Source: Flavobacterium psychrophilum (GTDB taxonomy: Bacteria; Bacteroidota; Bacteroidia; Flavobacteriales; Flavobacteriaceae). Taken from it: a stretch of DNA of 49,906 nucleotides. Below are positions 26,423-36,679 of this stretch, in pieces. The notes beneath the pieces are model-generated. The model did not search any database, was not told the origin of the DNA, and saw only the letters and a list, made by a program, of their open reading frames with translations. The position numbers were made by a program, and so were the translations under genes. Positions within the stretch are counted from its first letter, which is position 1; every line of letters starts with the position of its first letter. The stretch is from assembly GCA_022730285.1 (NCBI GenBank), contig DZCQ01000018.1, forward strand, positions 1 through 49,906, given 5' to 3'.

Positions 26423-28324
26423 TTATTTCTTTTTCTGTTCTGCTTTTTGTGCTTCTGCTTGTTCCATTACTTGTTGCAGTTTCTGCTGGAATTTACTTTG
26501 TTTTTTAGGCTCTTTTAATTTGTTTTCTTGTATCTGAGCATGTATTTTTTTCTCATCTACTATGTAATTTTTAATAATTAACATAATTCCGATGGTTACA
26601 ACGTTAGATACTAAATTGTACAAACTTAGTCCAGATCCATAATTATTAAAGAATAAAAGCATCATAATTGGAGATAAATACAGCATTATCTTCATGATTT
26701 TTGCCATATCGGGCATTCCATCTTGTTGTGGGGCTTGCATTTGCTGATCTCCTGCGGTCATTTTTGTATAAAAGAAAATGGCAATTGCCGCTAATAGTGC
26801 AAATAAACTTACATGATTTCCATAAACAGAGGATAATATTGGAATATGCTGTTTCCATGTAAAAATTGAATCGAATGAAGATAAATCATCAGACCATAAG
26901 AAGCTTTTTTGGCGAAGTTCAAATGCTGATGGGAAAAACTGAAACGAGGCATACATAAATGGCAATTGAATTAGTGCGGGTACACAACCTGCCATAGGAT
27001 TTACACCTGCTTTGTTGTATAACTTCATGGTTTCTTGTTGCTTTTTCATCGGGTCTTTTGAAAACTTTTCATTAAGTTCATTAATCTCTGGACGCATAAC
27101 TTTCATTTTTGCCTGAGACAAAAAGGATTTGTAAGTAATGGGAGACATGGCAAATTTTATGATAAGTGTAAATATTATAATTGCAATTCCGTAAGAAATG
27201 TAAGTACTTAGAAATCCGTATAATGGAATGAATATAAATTTGTTTATCCAGCCAAAAATACCCCAGCCTAGTGGAATTATTTCTTGTAAATTTTTATCGT
27301 AAGATTTTAATAATTGATAATCAGATGGACCATAATACCAATTCATTTGATAGGCTAATTCTCCTTTTGAAAAATTTAGAGGCAAGGTTGTTTTAAATTG
27401 CTTTGTGAATATCGTATCTGTTTGTTCTTCTTTAACTAAATTGTTTGAAAAAACTTTTGCATTAGATATAGGTGTTTTGCTTAATAATATTGAAGAAAAA
27501 AATTGTTGTTTAAAGGCTACATAAGTTAGTTTATTTGCCGTTTCTTCTTTATTTTCTCCTTGTCCTAAATCGTTATTTTTTCCGTCTTCATATTCAAATC
27601 GTAAATCAGTATTTCGGTTTTCATAAGAAATGCTTTTTTCATTTCTGTATCCTTTTAAATCCCATTCTAAATTTGCTGGTTTGCTAGTATTTAAAACATT
27701 GGACAAACCTTTTGATTGCACATCAAAATCCAGCATATAATCTTTTGGTTTTAAGGTGTATTTGTATTCTAGATATTTGTTTTCTCCAGCTTTTAGCTTC
27801 ATTGAGAGTACTTGATTGCCATTTTCTTTTGTAAGAGTTGGCTCAAAGTACAGTTCTTTAGTGTTTAAAACTCTATTGTCTGTGGTTTGTAATTCTAGGT
27901 TAAGACTTGCATTGTTATCTTTTATCAAATTTACAATTTTACCAGAATTTTTAGTAAATTGTTTGAACTTTTTTAGAGTTGCTTGTGCAATATATCCACC
28001 TTTATTTGCTATTTTTATGAATAAGTATTCGTTTTCTATGGTTGTAAAAGTTGATTTTGCAGATGGTAAGCTTGCAGAATAAGAAAAATCTCCTAAGCTT
28101 TGTTTCATTTTGGATAATTCCAAGGAATCGGCAGTAATGCTTGCCGTTTTGGTTGGCATTTTATCTTGTTTGTTTGCCAGCGATTTATCTTGTAGTTCTG
28201 CTTTTGCTTTTTCTGCTTGTATGTCAGCTTCTGTTGGTTGATTCTGATACATTATCCACATCATAATTCCAAATATAAGTGTGAATCCGATGATTGAATT
28301 GAGATCTAATTTCTTTTTTTCCAT
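26423..28324 (-). CDS. yidC: Membrane protein insertase YidC
   Basis: Oxa1-family insertase for inner-membrane proteins. The 633-residue protein has an N-terminal anchor (LNSIIGFTLIFGIMMWIMY), a large periplasmic beta domain (about residues 30-350), and the five-helix insertase core: GIFGWINKFIFIPLYGFLS, YKSFLSQAKMKVMRPEI, NPMAGCVPALIQLPFMYASF and SGLSLYNLVSNVVTIG. The C-terminus is a charged Lys/Gln/Glu-rich tail (about 600-633) likely to contact the ribosome. It lies downstream of pyrG, separated by 160 bp that hold a repeat element. Confidence 0.96.
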   Translation of the reverse strand: MEKKKLDLNSIIGFTLIFGIMMWIMYQNQPTEADIQAEKAKAELQDKSLANKQDKMPTKTASITADSLELSKMKQSLGDFSYSASLPSAKSTFTTIENEYLFIKIANKGGYIAQATLKKFKQFTKNSGKIVNLIKDNNASLNLELQTTDNRVLNTKELYFEPTLTKENGNQVLSMKLKAGENKYLEYKYTLKPKDYMLDFDVQSKGLSNVLNTSKPANLEWDLKGYRNEKSISYENRNTDLRFEYEDGKNNDLGQGENKEETANKLTYVAFKQQFFSSILLSKTPISNAKVFSNNLVKEEQTDTIFTKQFKTTLPLNFSKGELAYQMNWYYGPSDYQLLKSYDKNLQEIIPLGWGIFGWINKFIFIPLYGFLSTYISYGIAIIIFTLIIKFAMSPITYKSFLSQAKMKVMRPEINELNEKFSKDPMKKQQETMKLYNKAGVNPMAGCVPALIQLPFMYASFQFFPSAFELRQKSFLWSDDLSSFDSIFTWKQHIPILSSVYGNHVSLFALLAAIAIFFYTKMTAGDQQMQAPQQDGMPDMAKIMKIMLYLSPIMMLLFFNNYGSGLSLYNLVSNVVTIGIMLIIKNYIVDEKKIHAQIQENKLKEPKKQSKFQQKLQQVMEQAEAQKAEQKKK

Positions 28325-28400
28325 TCTTTTATTATTTACTCATTTATTATTTATGAGTATTGTTTTAATTTGTTTGCAAAGATGCGATTTTTTTTTGAAT

Positions 28401-28462
28401 TAGCCCTGATAGAGGCGATATCCCACGCTTTTTTTGCGTGGATAAAGCCGAAAGCAGGTGCC
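28401..28462 (-). repeat. Dispersed hairpin repeat, CCTGCT...ATCAGGGCTA type (copy C)
   Basis: On the minus strand it reads CACCTGCTTTCGGCT, a 9-bp hairpin with a T/A loop (plus 28422-28441), then CTATCAGGGCTA. The ends match copies at 34931-35012 and 47657-47729, while the hairpin arm sequence differs completely, so structure and ends are conserved but not the stem. It lies between pyrG and yidC. Confidence 0.7.
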
Positions 28463-28484
28463 ATGTTGCTAAAAATGCCAAATG

Positions 28485-30107
<1,623 letters not shown>

Positions 30108-30244
30108 TTAAAATTGTGTTGTGTAGTTGTGTAAAAAACGCACAAAAATACAATTATTTTTTGATAATATATTTTTAGAATACTAGATTTTATAAAATTA
30201 TTGTGAGATTTGAAGTAAAAAAACTTTTTAAAATAAAACTGGCA

Positions 30245-30275
30245 TTGTAATTGTATTAAAAGTTTAGTATCTTTG
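30245..30275 (+). promoter_or_regulatory. Vegetative promoter of the tmRNA gene
   Basis: TTG (30245-30247), 20-bp spacer, TATCTTTG (30268-30275): a near-ideal Bacteroidota -33/-7 promoter. The tmRNA 5' end is 17 bp downstream of the -7 box, so a short leader would be processed by RNase P. Confidence 0.8.
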
Positions 30276-30291
30276 CATTCTTAAAAAAAAA

Positions 30292-30685
30292 GGGGTCGAC
30301 TGGTTTTGACAGCAAGTCGAATTGATTTGTAAGCATGTTGAGCATTGAGGTGTTGCTCATAAATATAATGTCTCAAAATTTTACACGGCGAAAATAACTA
30401 CGCTTTAGCTGCTTAATCCGAATTATAGTACGATTTGCCATGTTCCTACCAGGTAGGAAAGCTGGATTCTCCTAAAAAGCCTTGGTTTATGGCGTTTTGT
30501 TCAGGGGAACCGTAAAAGTAAACCTAGAAACGGTAAAGTTTTAAATCCGTTTTGACATTTATAAAACTAAGCTTTGTGTTGCTGTTCTTGGCATAGCATA
30601 AAGTCGAAAATTTAATCAAGAAATAAGCATGTAGAAAGCCTTTTAGTTGCTTGTTTGGACGGGAGTTCGACTCTCCCCGACTCCA
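30292..30685 (+). ncRNA. ssrA: Transfer-messenger RNA (tmRNA)
   Basis: One-piece tmRNA that rescues stalled ribosomes and tags the nascent chain for proteolysis. The 5' GGGGTCGACTGG and the 3' GAGTTCGACTCTCCCCGACTCCA form the tRNA-like domain with a 7-bp acceptor stem and the T loop (TTCGA). The tag reading frame at 30387-30416 encodes GENNYALAA and stop; with the charged alanine the tag is AGENNYALAA, ending in the LAA degradation signal. Helices of the pseudoknot region follow (30430-30600). The genomic 3' end has no CCA after the discriminator A, so CCA must be added, for which the tRNA nucleotidyltransferase at 8637 is available. About 394 nt. Confidence 0.97.
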
Positions 30686-30692
30686 CAAAAAT

Positions 30693-30727
30693 AAAGCTAA
30701 TTTCTGAAAAGAATTTTAGCTTTTTTT
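30693..30727 (+). terminator. Terminator of the tmRNA gene
   Basis: Stem AAAGCTAA (30693-30700) against TTAGCTTT (about 30715-30722), followed by a run of T to 30727; it lies 8 bp after the mature 3' end. Confidence 0.7.
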
Positions 30728-30769
30728 GTTTTTTTAAATATCTTTATTTTGGCATTAAGTAGTACAAAT

Positions 30770-30870
30770 GATATAGTGCTGTGTTTTGAATTATACGAAA
30801 ATTATATAAAATGTTGATTTTTAGTTTTTTAGATTTATTTTAACCCTTTTAACTTTAAAACTTTCGACTT
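30770..30870. repeat. AT-rich dispersed repeat, copy 1
   Basis: About 100 bp that align with 49275-49387. Shared blocks are TTTTGAATTATACGAAAATTA, ATAAAAT, TTGATTTT, ATTTATTTTAACCCTTTTAA and AAAACTTTCG, with scattered substitutions and one insertion of about 8 bp in copy 2. No open reading frame. It lies between the tmRNA terminator and the end of the convergent glycosyltransferase gene. Confidence 0.75.
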
Positions 30871-30872
30871 AC

Positions 30873-32102
30873 TTAGCTATTTTTTTCTTCTATCCATTTA
30901 GAAAGATATTTTGTGCTAAGAAATTGATTTTCTTGTAATAGACTTCCCATAAAATTATATTTTCTATGTTCTTTTAAATCTGTTTGAAGATTATTAATTG
31001 TGTCAATAAATGACTGGACATATAAATTTTTGTCGAAAGTATTTTGGATAATTGTAAATCCATTTTCTCTAGATTTTTGCCAAATAGTAGCGTTTTGGTA
31101 CAACAAAATTGCATTTTCTATAAATGTGGAAGTGTCATCTGCTACAAATCCATTCCAAAAATTATTGTCAGAAATCCCTTCACTACCAATAGAAGTTGTA
31201 ATACTTGGAGTTCCATATTTCATAGATTCTAGTAATTTTCCTTTGATTCCTGCACCAAATTGTAATGGAGCTAATAGAATTTTAGCATGGGAAATTACTT
31301 CTGCTGCATTTTCGGCTCTACCATGTACATAAAATTTGTCTTTTGAGTTTTGTAGTTGTATTGCTTTTTGTGGGACATAAGCACCATAAATATGTAAAGA
31401 ACTTTCTGGAAGCTGCTTATGAATACTATTCCAAATGTGTTGTTTTAATTGTTTAACGGCGTCCCAATTAGGTTCGTGTAAAAAATTGCCAATAAACACA
31501 AAATCTTTTTTTTGAGAAAAATCAAGTAAGCTTTCCTGTTTTTCGTTTTCGTAAAATATAGGCAAATAATATAGTAATCGTTCTTCAACTTTGAATATAC
31601 TGTTCAAAATGGTCATTTCAAAGGTAGATACAATTAACGATATATCACATCTTAAAATACTGGCTATTTCTCTTTTAGAAATTGCTTCGGTTAGTAAATC
31701 GGTAGTATTAAATGCTTTGTTTTGTTTAAATGCATTTTGTCTTGTTAATCTTAAACAATGTAAATCTTCAGTGTCTAAAATTCGTACAGCATCTGGACAA
31801 CTTTCTTGTACTCGCCACCCAAAGTGCTCCTCGGTAACAAAGCGATCAAAAAGAACAATAGCAGGATTTAAATTGGAAACAAAAACATTAAAACTTGAAT
31901 GATTTAAAATTATTTTTTGGGTTTTAACTCCACTATTTTCAAAATGAAAGGAGTATTCCCCTTCCTGAGCAGCAGAGACAAAAAAAATGTCATAGCCTTG
32001 ATTTTTAAATACTTCTACAAGTTGCAATATTCTCGTTCCAGCTGCCGAGGAATTTGGTTCTGGCCAAACTAAACCAATTATTAATAGGGTGCTTTTTTTC
32101 AA
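30873..32102 (-). CDS. Glycosyltransferase (GT-B fold, family 4-like)
   Basis: A 409-residue GT-B enzyme. The N-terminal Rossmann domain begins LLIIGLVWPEPNSSAAGTRI; the C-terminal nucleotide-sugar domain has VFIGNFLHEPNWDAV (about residues 215-229), SLHIYGAYVPQ, and the ExxxxE-type donor site in GAGIKGKLLESMKYGTPSIT (about 300-319). No membrane segment. No polysaccharide or lipopolysaccharide cluster surrounds it, so the acceptor is unknown. Monocistronic. It ends against repeat copy 1 with no own terminator. Confidence 0.88.
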   Translation of the reverse strand: MKKSTLLIIGLVWPEPNSSAAGTRILQLVEVFKNQGYDIFFVSAAQEGEYSFHFENSGVKTQKIILNHSSFNVFVSNLNPAIVLFDRFVTEEHFGWRVQESCPDAVRILDTEDLHCLRLTRQNAFKQNKAFNTTDLLTEAISKREIASILRCDISLIVSTFEMTILNSIFKVEERLLYYLPIFYENEKQESLLDFSQKKDFVFIGNFLHEPNWDAVKQLKQHIWNSIHKQLPESSLHIYGAYVPQKAIQLQNSKDKFYVHGRAENAAEVISHAKILLAPLQFGAGIKGKLLESMKYGTPSITTSIGSEGISDNNFWNGFVADDTSTFIENAILLYQNATIWQKSRENGFTIIQNTFDKNLYVQSFIDTINNLQTDLKEHRKYNFMGSLLQENQFLSTKYLSKWIEEKNS

Positions 32103-32212
32103 TTTTTTCTATGCAAAATACAACTATTTTTCTAATTTTTAATATCCAAAATGCATATAATATTATTTGTTTAAAAATGCATAAAATGTATATAGATTTT
32201 TTATAAAATTTG

Positions 32213-32220
32213 TACTTTTG
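32213..32220 (+). promoter_or_regulatory. -7 box for miaE
   Basis: TACTTTTG fits TAnnTTTG and lies 20 bp before the miaE ATG; no TTG at -33. Confidence 0.45.
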
Positions 32221-32240
32221 TACCTTAAATATCAAAAGTA

Positions 32241-32822
32241 ATGTTAGGATTAAAGCTGAAAACAGACCCACGATGGGTAAATATTGTAGAATCGAATATT
32301 GAAGAAGTATTAACTGATCATGCTTGGTGCGAACAAAAAGCTGCAACAAACATCATTACTTTAATAACTCTTAATTCCGAGCATGTAGATTTAGTAACGG
32401 ATTTGTTAGAAATTGCAAAGGAAGAAATAGAACATTTTCAATTAGTGCATAATATTATTAAAGAAAGAGGTTTAACCTTAGGTAGAGAAAGAAAGGATCA
32501 TTATGTGAATGAACTTTTTAAATTTATGAAAAAAGACGGAAGCCGAAACGATGCTTTTATAGATAGATTATTGTTTTCTGCAATGATCGAAGCAAGAAGT
32601 TGTGAACGCTTTAAAGTACTGTCTCAAAATATAGAAGATCCCGTTTTAGCAAGCTTTTACAAAGATTTAATGATAAGTGAGGCTGGGCATTATACCACTT
32701 TTTTGGGTTTTGCAAGAAAATATTCTGAAAAAGTTAATGTCGATAAACGATGGGCAGAATGGTTGGAATTTGAAGGAGAGCTAATATCCAATTATGGAGT
32801 GAAAGAAACTGTTCATGGATAA
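32241..32822 (+). CDS. miaE: tRNA-(ms2io6A) hydroxylase MiaE
   Basis: Non-heme diiron monooxygenase that hydroxylates the isopentenyl group of ms2i6A37 in tRNA. The 193-residue protein is a ferritin-like four-helix bundle; iron ligands are visible in EEIEHFQLVH (E-x-x-H, about residues 69-78), EARSCERFKVL (about 117-127) and SEAGHYTTF (E-x-x-H, about 148-156). It needs oxygen, in line with an aerobic lifestyle. It is convergent with a small membrane protein gene 3 bp beyond its stop. With MnmA and the YrdC protein it is one of three tRNA-modification genes here. Confidence 0.92.
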   Translation: MLGLKLKTDPRWVNIVESNIEEVLTDHAWCEQKAATNIITLITLNSEHVDLVTDLLEIAKEEIEHFQLVHNIIKERGLTLGRERKDHYVNELFKFMKKDGSRNDAFIDRLLFSAMIEARSCERFKVLSQNIEDPVLASFYKDLMISEAGHYTTFLGFARKYSEKVNVDKRWAEWLEFEGELISNYGVKETVHG

Positions 32823-32825
32823 AAA

Positions 32826-33140
32826 TTATTTCTTTTTTTGTTTAAATAGAAATGAGAAACCAATTTTTGAAAGCATTTTTTTTTCAAATTCCCAAAAAAA
32901 CGCAAACTGACCAAGTAAATACCCTATGAGTAGAAGTAAAATTTGATATACTGGAAAAATTATAAATACATAAGCTAGAATATAAATTAAAAGGCCGTTA
33001 TTCTGAACAGATATTTCAAAAAATTGCAATATCGGTTTGGAAACCCAAGCGGAGGTAGAGCCTGTAATGGCAAAAACGACAAGAATTACAATTAGTTGTC
33101 TTTTAGATTTAATGTTCCATTTTTTTTTAATCTCCTGCAT
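32826..33140 (-). CDS. Small inner-membrane protein (DUF6787-like)
   Basis: A 104-residue protein with two or three membrane segments (about residues 17-34, 46-66 and 66-78), a basic N-terminus (MQEIKKKWNIKSKRQ) and a basic C-terminus. The pattern KKKWNIKSKRQLIVILVVF...GSTSA, QFAFFWEFEKKML resembles DUF6787 proteins of Flavobacteriia from memory. Function unknown. Convergent with miaE, with only 3 bp between stop codons. Confidence 0.75.
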   Translation of the reverse strand: MQEIKKKWNIKSKRQLIVILVVFAITGSTSAWVSKPILQFFEISVQNNGLLIYILAYVFIIFPVYQILLLLIGYLLGQFAFFWEFEKKMLSKIGFSFLFKQKKK

Positions 33141-33292
33141 ATTAATTATTCTTTCTAAAAAACAGTAGTAGTTATTTAGACAATTCTAATATAACTTATT
33201 TTATTCTTATAAAAAAAAACTGTATTTACCATTAGTAATTTATACTAAAAACACAAAAATACCTATTTTTTTTATTTTGCCAAATGATAAAT

Positions 33293-33330
33293 AAAAAAAA
33301 TCATTTCTAAAATATAGAAATGATTTTTTT
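33293..33330. terminator. Terminator after the DUF937-like gene
   Basis: Stem of 11 bp (33299-33309 against 33315-33325) extended by A/T runs on both sides, 5-nt loop. It sits 19 bp beyond the stop of the minus-strand gene at 33349. Confidence 0.85.
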
Positions 33331-33348
33331 ATTATCATATAAATAGAA

Positions 33349-33915
33349 TTATTTACCACCAAATAGGCCGCCTAAAAGACCTCCAATGCCGCCTTTTTTA
33401 GTTGTTGCAGCAATTGCATCGCTAATTCCTACCTGTCCATCGCCATCTTGATCCAAACCTAACATTCCGCCATATTTAGAAACGGCATCCATAAGCCCAC
33501 CACTAGAAGTAGCATTCCCTCCAGAAATAGCTCCAATTAAATCGGTTGGGTTAAATCCTGGTTGGCTTGGGTCTTTTGCTTTATTAACTAATCCGTTTAA
33601 AACCTGTGGAATTAAACCACCAGCAACGCTACCTGCTACCTCTGGCGACAAACCAAATTTAGAACCTAAACTTCCTATCACTTTTCCAGACAGTTCCTTT
33701 ACCACAGGGTTGTTCATATCTATTGGGGTTTTCCCGGTTAGCATTCCTGCGATATCTCCAAAATTTCCACCAGATACAATATCTTTTAGTCCAGATAGAA
33801 TATTCCCTCCAGCATCTTGCATTACGGCATCATTTTGTTCATTTGGCACAGCAGGATTATTAACCACTGATTCTCCACCAAATTGTTTTACTAGTTCTGT
33901 AAGTTGTTCAATCAT
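33349..33915 (-). CDS. DUF937-like glycine-rich protein with calcium-loop motif
   Basis: A 188-residue protein rich in Gly, Ser and Val. Repeated GG and VxGG turns (residues 35-130) resemble DUF937-type proteins. Near the C-terminus LDQDGDGQVGISDAIA (about 154-169) is a 12-residue DxDxDG calcium-binding loop of EF-hand or dockerin type, with D in the last position. The protein ends in a glycine-rich GGLLGGLFGGK. No signal peptide. Function unknown; calcium binding is inferred from the motif alone. Single gene with its own terminator. Confidence 0.75.
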   Translation of the reverse strand: MIEQLTELVKQFGGESVVNNPAVPNEQNDAVMQDAGGNILSGLKDIVSGGNFGDIAGMLTGKTPIDMNNPVVKELSGKVIGSLGSKFGLSPEVAGSVAGGLIPQVLNGLVNKAKDPSQPGFNPTDLIGAISGGNATSSGGLMDAVSKYGGMLGLDQDGDGQVGISDAIAATTKKGGIGGLLGGLFGGK

Positions 33916-33969
33916 TTTTTTAATTTATTTGTTTACCTTTCAAAGCTATTAAAAAAAATGGAATAAAAA

Positions 33970-34923
33970 TTATTTTTTTAAAATAGTTATAATCTGCTCT
34001 GCAAGTTCTATGCCAATTCTATCTTGAGCTTCATTAGTTGCGGCCCCAATGTGTGGAGTAAGAGATATTTGTGGATGCATTAAAAGCTGCACAGCAGGAG
34101 TTGGCTCATTATCAAAAACATCTAGACCAGAAAAGTATATTTTTTTAGAATCTAATGCTTTTACCAATTCTACTTCATTTATAATTCCACCACGAGAGCA
34201 ATTTATTAAACCAATACAGTTTTGCATTAATTCAAATTCTTTTGCACTAATAAGGTACTCTTTCTGGGCAGGAACATGCAAGGTAATAAAATCAGATTTT
34301 GCAATTACCTCCTCAAACGGAACGGTATTAATTGTGAAATCTAACGTCCTATTATCAAAAAAGTCTAGAGTTATTGTTGCTTTATCCACATAGCTATCGG
34401 TAGCTAAAACCTTCATGCCAACTCCTAGTGCCATTTTTGCAACAGCTTGACCAATTCTTCCAAAACCAATAATTCCTATTGTTTTGTCTCTTAATTCAAT
34501 TCCTTCAGCATACGCCTTTTTAAGTTCGTTAAATTTAGAATCGCCATCTAATGGCATATTTCTGTTCGAATCATGCAAAAAACGAACCCCTGTTAGTAAA
34601 TGTGCAAAAACTAATTCCGCTACAGAATTAGACGAAGATGCGGGTGTATTAATTACAGCTATTCCTTTGTTTTTAGCATAATCTACTGCAATATTATCCA
34701 TTCCAACACCACCACGTCCTATAATTTTAAGGTTTTTACAAGCATCTACCACATCTTCTTTTGCCTTGGTAGCACTACGAACAAGCAATACATCTATTTG
34801 CTTTTCGTTAATAAAATTTATTAATTGTTCTTGTGCTACTTTTGTAGTAATTACCTCAAAACCTGCGTTTTCTAAAATTTTAATTGCATTTGTTGCAATT
34901 CCATCATTTGCTAATATTTTCAT
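33970..34923 (-). CDS. serA: D-3-phosphoglycerate dehydrogenase (short form)
   Basis: NAD-dependent first step of serine synthesis. The 317-residue protein has the substrate/nucleotide-binding split of the 2-hydroxyacid dehydrogenases: LLVRSATKAKEDVVDA, IGRGGVGMDNIAVDYA (about residues 72-87), the NAD site GIIGFGRIGQAVAKM (about 147-161), NCSRGGIINE (catalytic region) and SLTPHIGAATNEAQ with the catalytic histidine. The C-terminal regulatory (ACT) domain of classical SerA is absent, so feedback by serine through that domain is not expected. It lies downstream of serC with a repeat element in the 90-bp gap. Confidence 0.9.
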   Translation of the reverse strand: MKILANDGIATNAIKILENAGFEVITTKVAQEQLINFINEKQIDVLLVRSATKAKEDVVDACKNLKIIGRGGVGMDNIAVDYAKNKGIAVINTPASSSNSVAELVFAHLLTGVRFLHDSNRNMPLDGDSKFNELKKAYAEGIELRDKTIGIIGFGRIGQAVAKMALGVGMKVLATDSYVDKATITLDFFDNRTLDFTINTVPFEEVIAKSDFITLHVPAQKEYLISAKEFELMQNCIGLINCSRGGIINEVELVKALDSKKIYFSGLDVFDNEPTPAVQLLMHPQISLTPHIGAATNEAQDRIGIELAEQIITILKK

Positions 34924-34930
34924 TTTTTTT

Positions 34931-35012
34931 GGAGCTTTTTCCTGCTATTCGTTCCAATCTTTTGCTTTTTTTATTCAAAAAATCAAAAGGATTTTCACTG
35001 CTATCAGGGCTA
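34931..35012 (+). repeat. Dispersed hairpin repeat, CCTGCT...ATCAGGGCTA type (copy A)
   Basis: GGAGCTTTTTCCTGCTATTCG, then an imperfect hairpin (AATCTTTTG... against ...CAAAAGGATT), then CTATCAGGGCTA. It fills almost the whole serC-serA spacer, inside a probable operon. Ends match copies at 28401-28462 and 47657-47729. Confidence 0.75.
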
Positions 35013-35013
35013 T

Positions 35014-36084
35014 TTATATATTATTTTCTAAATTTTGCATTACATTTACCAATACTTCCACACTTTCCAGAGGTAGTGCATTATACATAGAGGCACGATA
35101 TCCACCAACGGAGCGATGTCCTGTTATCCCAGATATTCCAGCTTCCTTCCACATTTTGTCAAAAGTTTCGGTATGATTTGAATCTGTTAAAACAAAGGTT
35201 GCATTCATAGTGCTTCTATCTTCCACAGCAGCAGTTCCTTCAAATAGTTTGTTTCTGTCTATTTCATTATACAGCAAAGTTGCTTTTTCTATATTTAATT
35301 TTTCAATGGCAGCAATTCCACCTAATTTTTTAAGCCATTGTAGGGTTAAAAGGGAAGCATAAACAGGAAAAACAGGAGGTGTATTATACATACTTTCTGC
35401 CTTAATGTGCTTTTGATAATCTAACATGGAAGGAATTTCTCTATTAGTTTTTCCTAAAACTTCTTGCTTTATAACTACCAAAGTTGTTCCAGCAGGACCC
35501 ATATTTTTTTGAGCACCAGCATATATAATATCAAATTTAGAAAAATCTAAAACTCTAGAAAATATATCCGAACTCATATCGCATACCACAGGCACATTTG
35601 TGGTAGGAAATTCTTTTATTTGTGTACCAAAAATGGTATTATTGCTTGTACAATGAAAATAATCGACATTTTGAGGAATTGTATAGTTTTTAGGAATGTA
35701 ATTATAATTTGCCTCTTTTGATGAAGCAATAATTTGTGTTTCGCCAAAATATTTTGCTTCTTTAATGGCATTATTTGCCCAAGTTCCAGAGTCTAAATAA
35801 GCAGCTTTTCCATCTTTTTTCATTAAATTATATGGAACCATCAAAAATTCGAGACTTGCACCACCTGACAAAAATAGTACTTCGTAGCCTTTATTTTCCA
35901 GATTTAAAAGTTCTAATACCAATGCACGTGCTTCATTCATTACAGTAATAAAATCTTTACTTCGATGCGAAATTTCTAATAGCGACAAATTGGAGTTGTT
36001 AAAATTTAAAATTGCTTTCGCAGATTTTTCAAATACTTCTTGTGGTAAAATGCATGGACCTGCACTGTAATTGTGTACTTTCAT
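35014..36084 (-). CDS. serC: Phosphoserine aminotransferase
   Basis: PLP-dependent second step of serine synthesis. The 356-residue product opens with MKVHNYSAGPCILPQEV, the SerC-specific N-terminus. It has FLSGGASLEFLMVPYNL (phosphate cup, about residues 65-81), the PLP lysine in YAGAQKNMGPAG (about 188-199) and the closing GHRSVGGYRASMYNALPLE. The frame extends upstream to 36123, but ATG 36084 starts the conserved domain exactly and is chosen. First gene of the serC-serA pair. Confidence 0.95.
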   Translation of the reverse strand: MKVHNYSAGPCILPQEVFEKSAKAILNFNNSNLSLLEISHRSKDFITVMNEARALVLELLNLENKGYEVLFLSGGASLEFLMVPYNLMKKDGKAAYLDSGTWANNAIKEAKYFGETQIIASSKEANYNYIPKNYTIPQNVDYFHCTSNNTIFGTQIKEFPTTNVPVVCDMSSDIFSRVLDFSKFDIIYAGAQKNMGPAGTTLVVIKQEVLGKTNREIPSMLDYQKHIKAESMYNTPPVFPVYASLLTLQWLKKLGGIAAIEKLNIEKATLLYNEIDRNKLFEGTAAVEDRSTMNATFVLTDSNHTETFDKMWKEAGISGITGHRSVGGYRASMYNALPLESVEVLVNVMQNLENNI

Positions 36085-36679
36085 TGTTATGAGATATAAT
36101 TTAATTTTGCAAAAATCTTGCATTATTCTCTAAATTACTACTCAAATACATTAATAATTCGAAATGTTATTAACGAAATCGTTATAGTTATAAAAATAAA
36201 CTAGAATTGAAAAGGAGGGAAGTTGCTCTAATTTTTTAATTGTTTATGTTTAGTTTGCTATATTCTAACATTTAACAGTATTTTTTTTCTTGATTTATTT
36301 TTTTTCTTGTGTTAATAATAGCAGTCAATATCATTAAGTTAAGTTTTATATGCTCTTTTATAATTAGTTAGAGTTAAGAATTTTCCATTTGCTCTTATTT
36401 TGATTTTCGTCTTTCCTTTTTTTTAGTCTTATGGAGCTAACTTTTTTTCAAAAAACTTTTGTAGTTTCTAACAATAATTCTTCTAAAATTAATTTGTAAC
36501 TTTGTATAATGTTGTTCTTGTATTTAATTTTTTGAAATTCAAAATAGATATGCAAATTTATTCTCAAAATAAACAAGTTTTTTAAAGTTTTCTAAATGCA
36601 TAATTAAATATTAAAAAACAAAAATATTTTTGGCACAGCAATTGCTTCCATATTATTATAAACTCAAAATACCAATATT
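36085..36679. other. 595-bp gene-free region upstream of the lipoprotein gene
   Basis: Very AT-rich with long T runs; no open frame of credible length on either strand and no repeat copy. It contains an isolated -7 box on the plus strand (TAACTTTG, 36497-36504) not followed by a gene for 175 bp, which could start a small RNA or a long leader, and the sigma-54-type element at 36630. Long spacers of this kind are usual for enhancer-dependent promoters, but no enhancer site was recognised. Confidence 0.5.
36630..36647 (+). promoter_or_regulatory. Sigma-54-type -24/-12 promoter of the lipoprotein gene
   Basis: TTGGCAC-N5-TTGCTT with GG at 36632-36633 and GC at 36644-36645, exactly 10 bp apart, and an almost ideal RpoN consensus. 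The predicted start near 36657 gives a 23-nt leader before the ATG at 36680. Confidence 0.75.
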
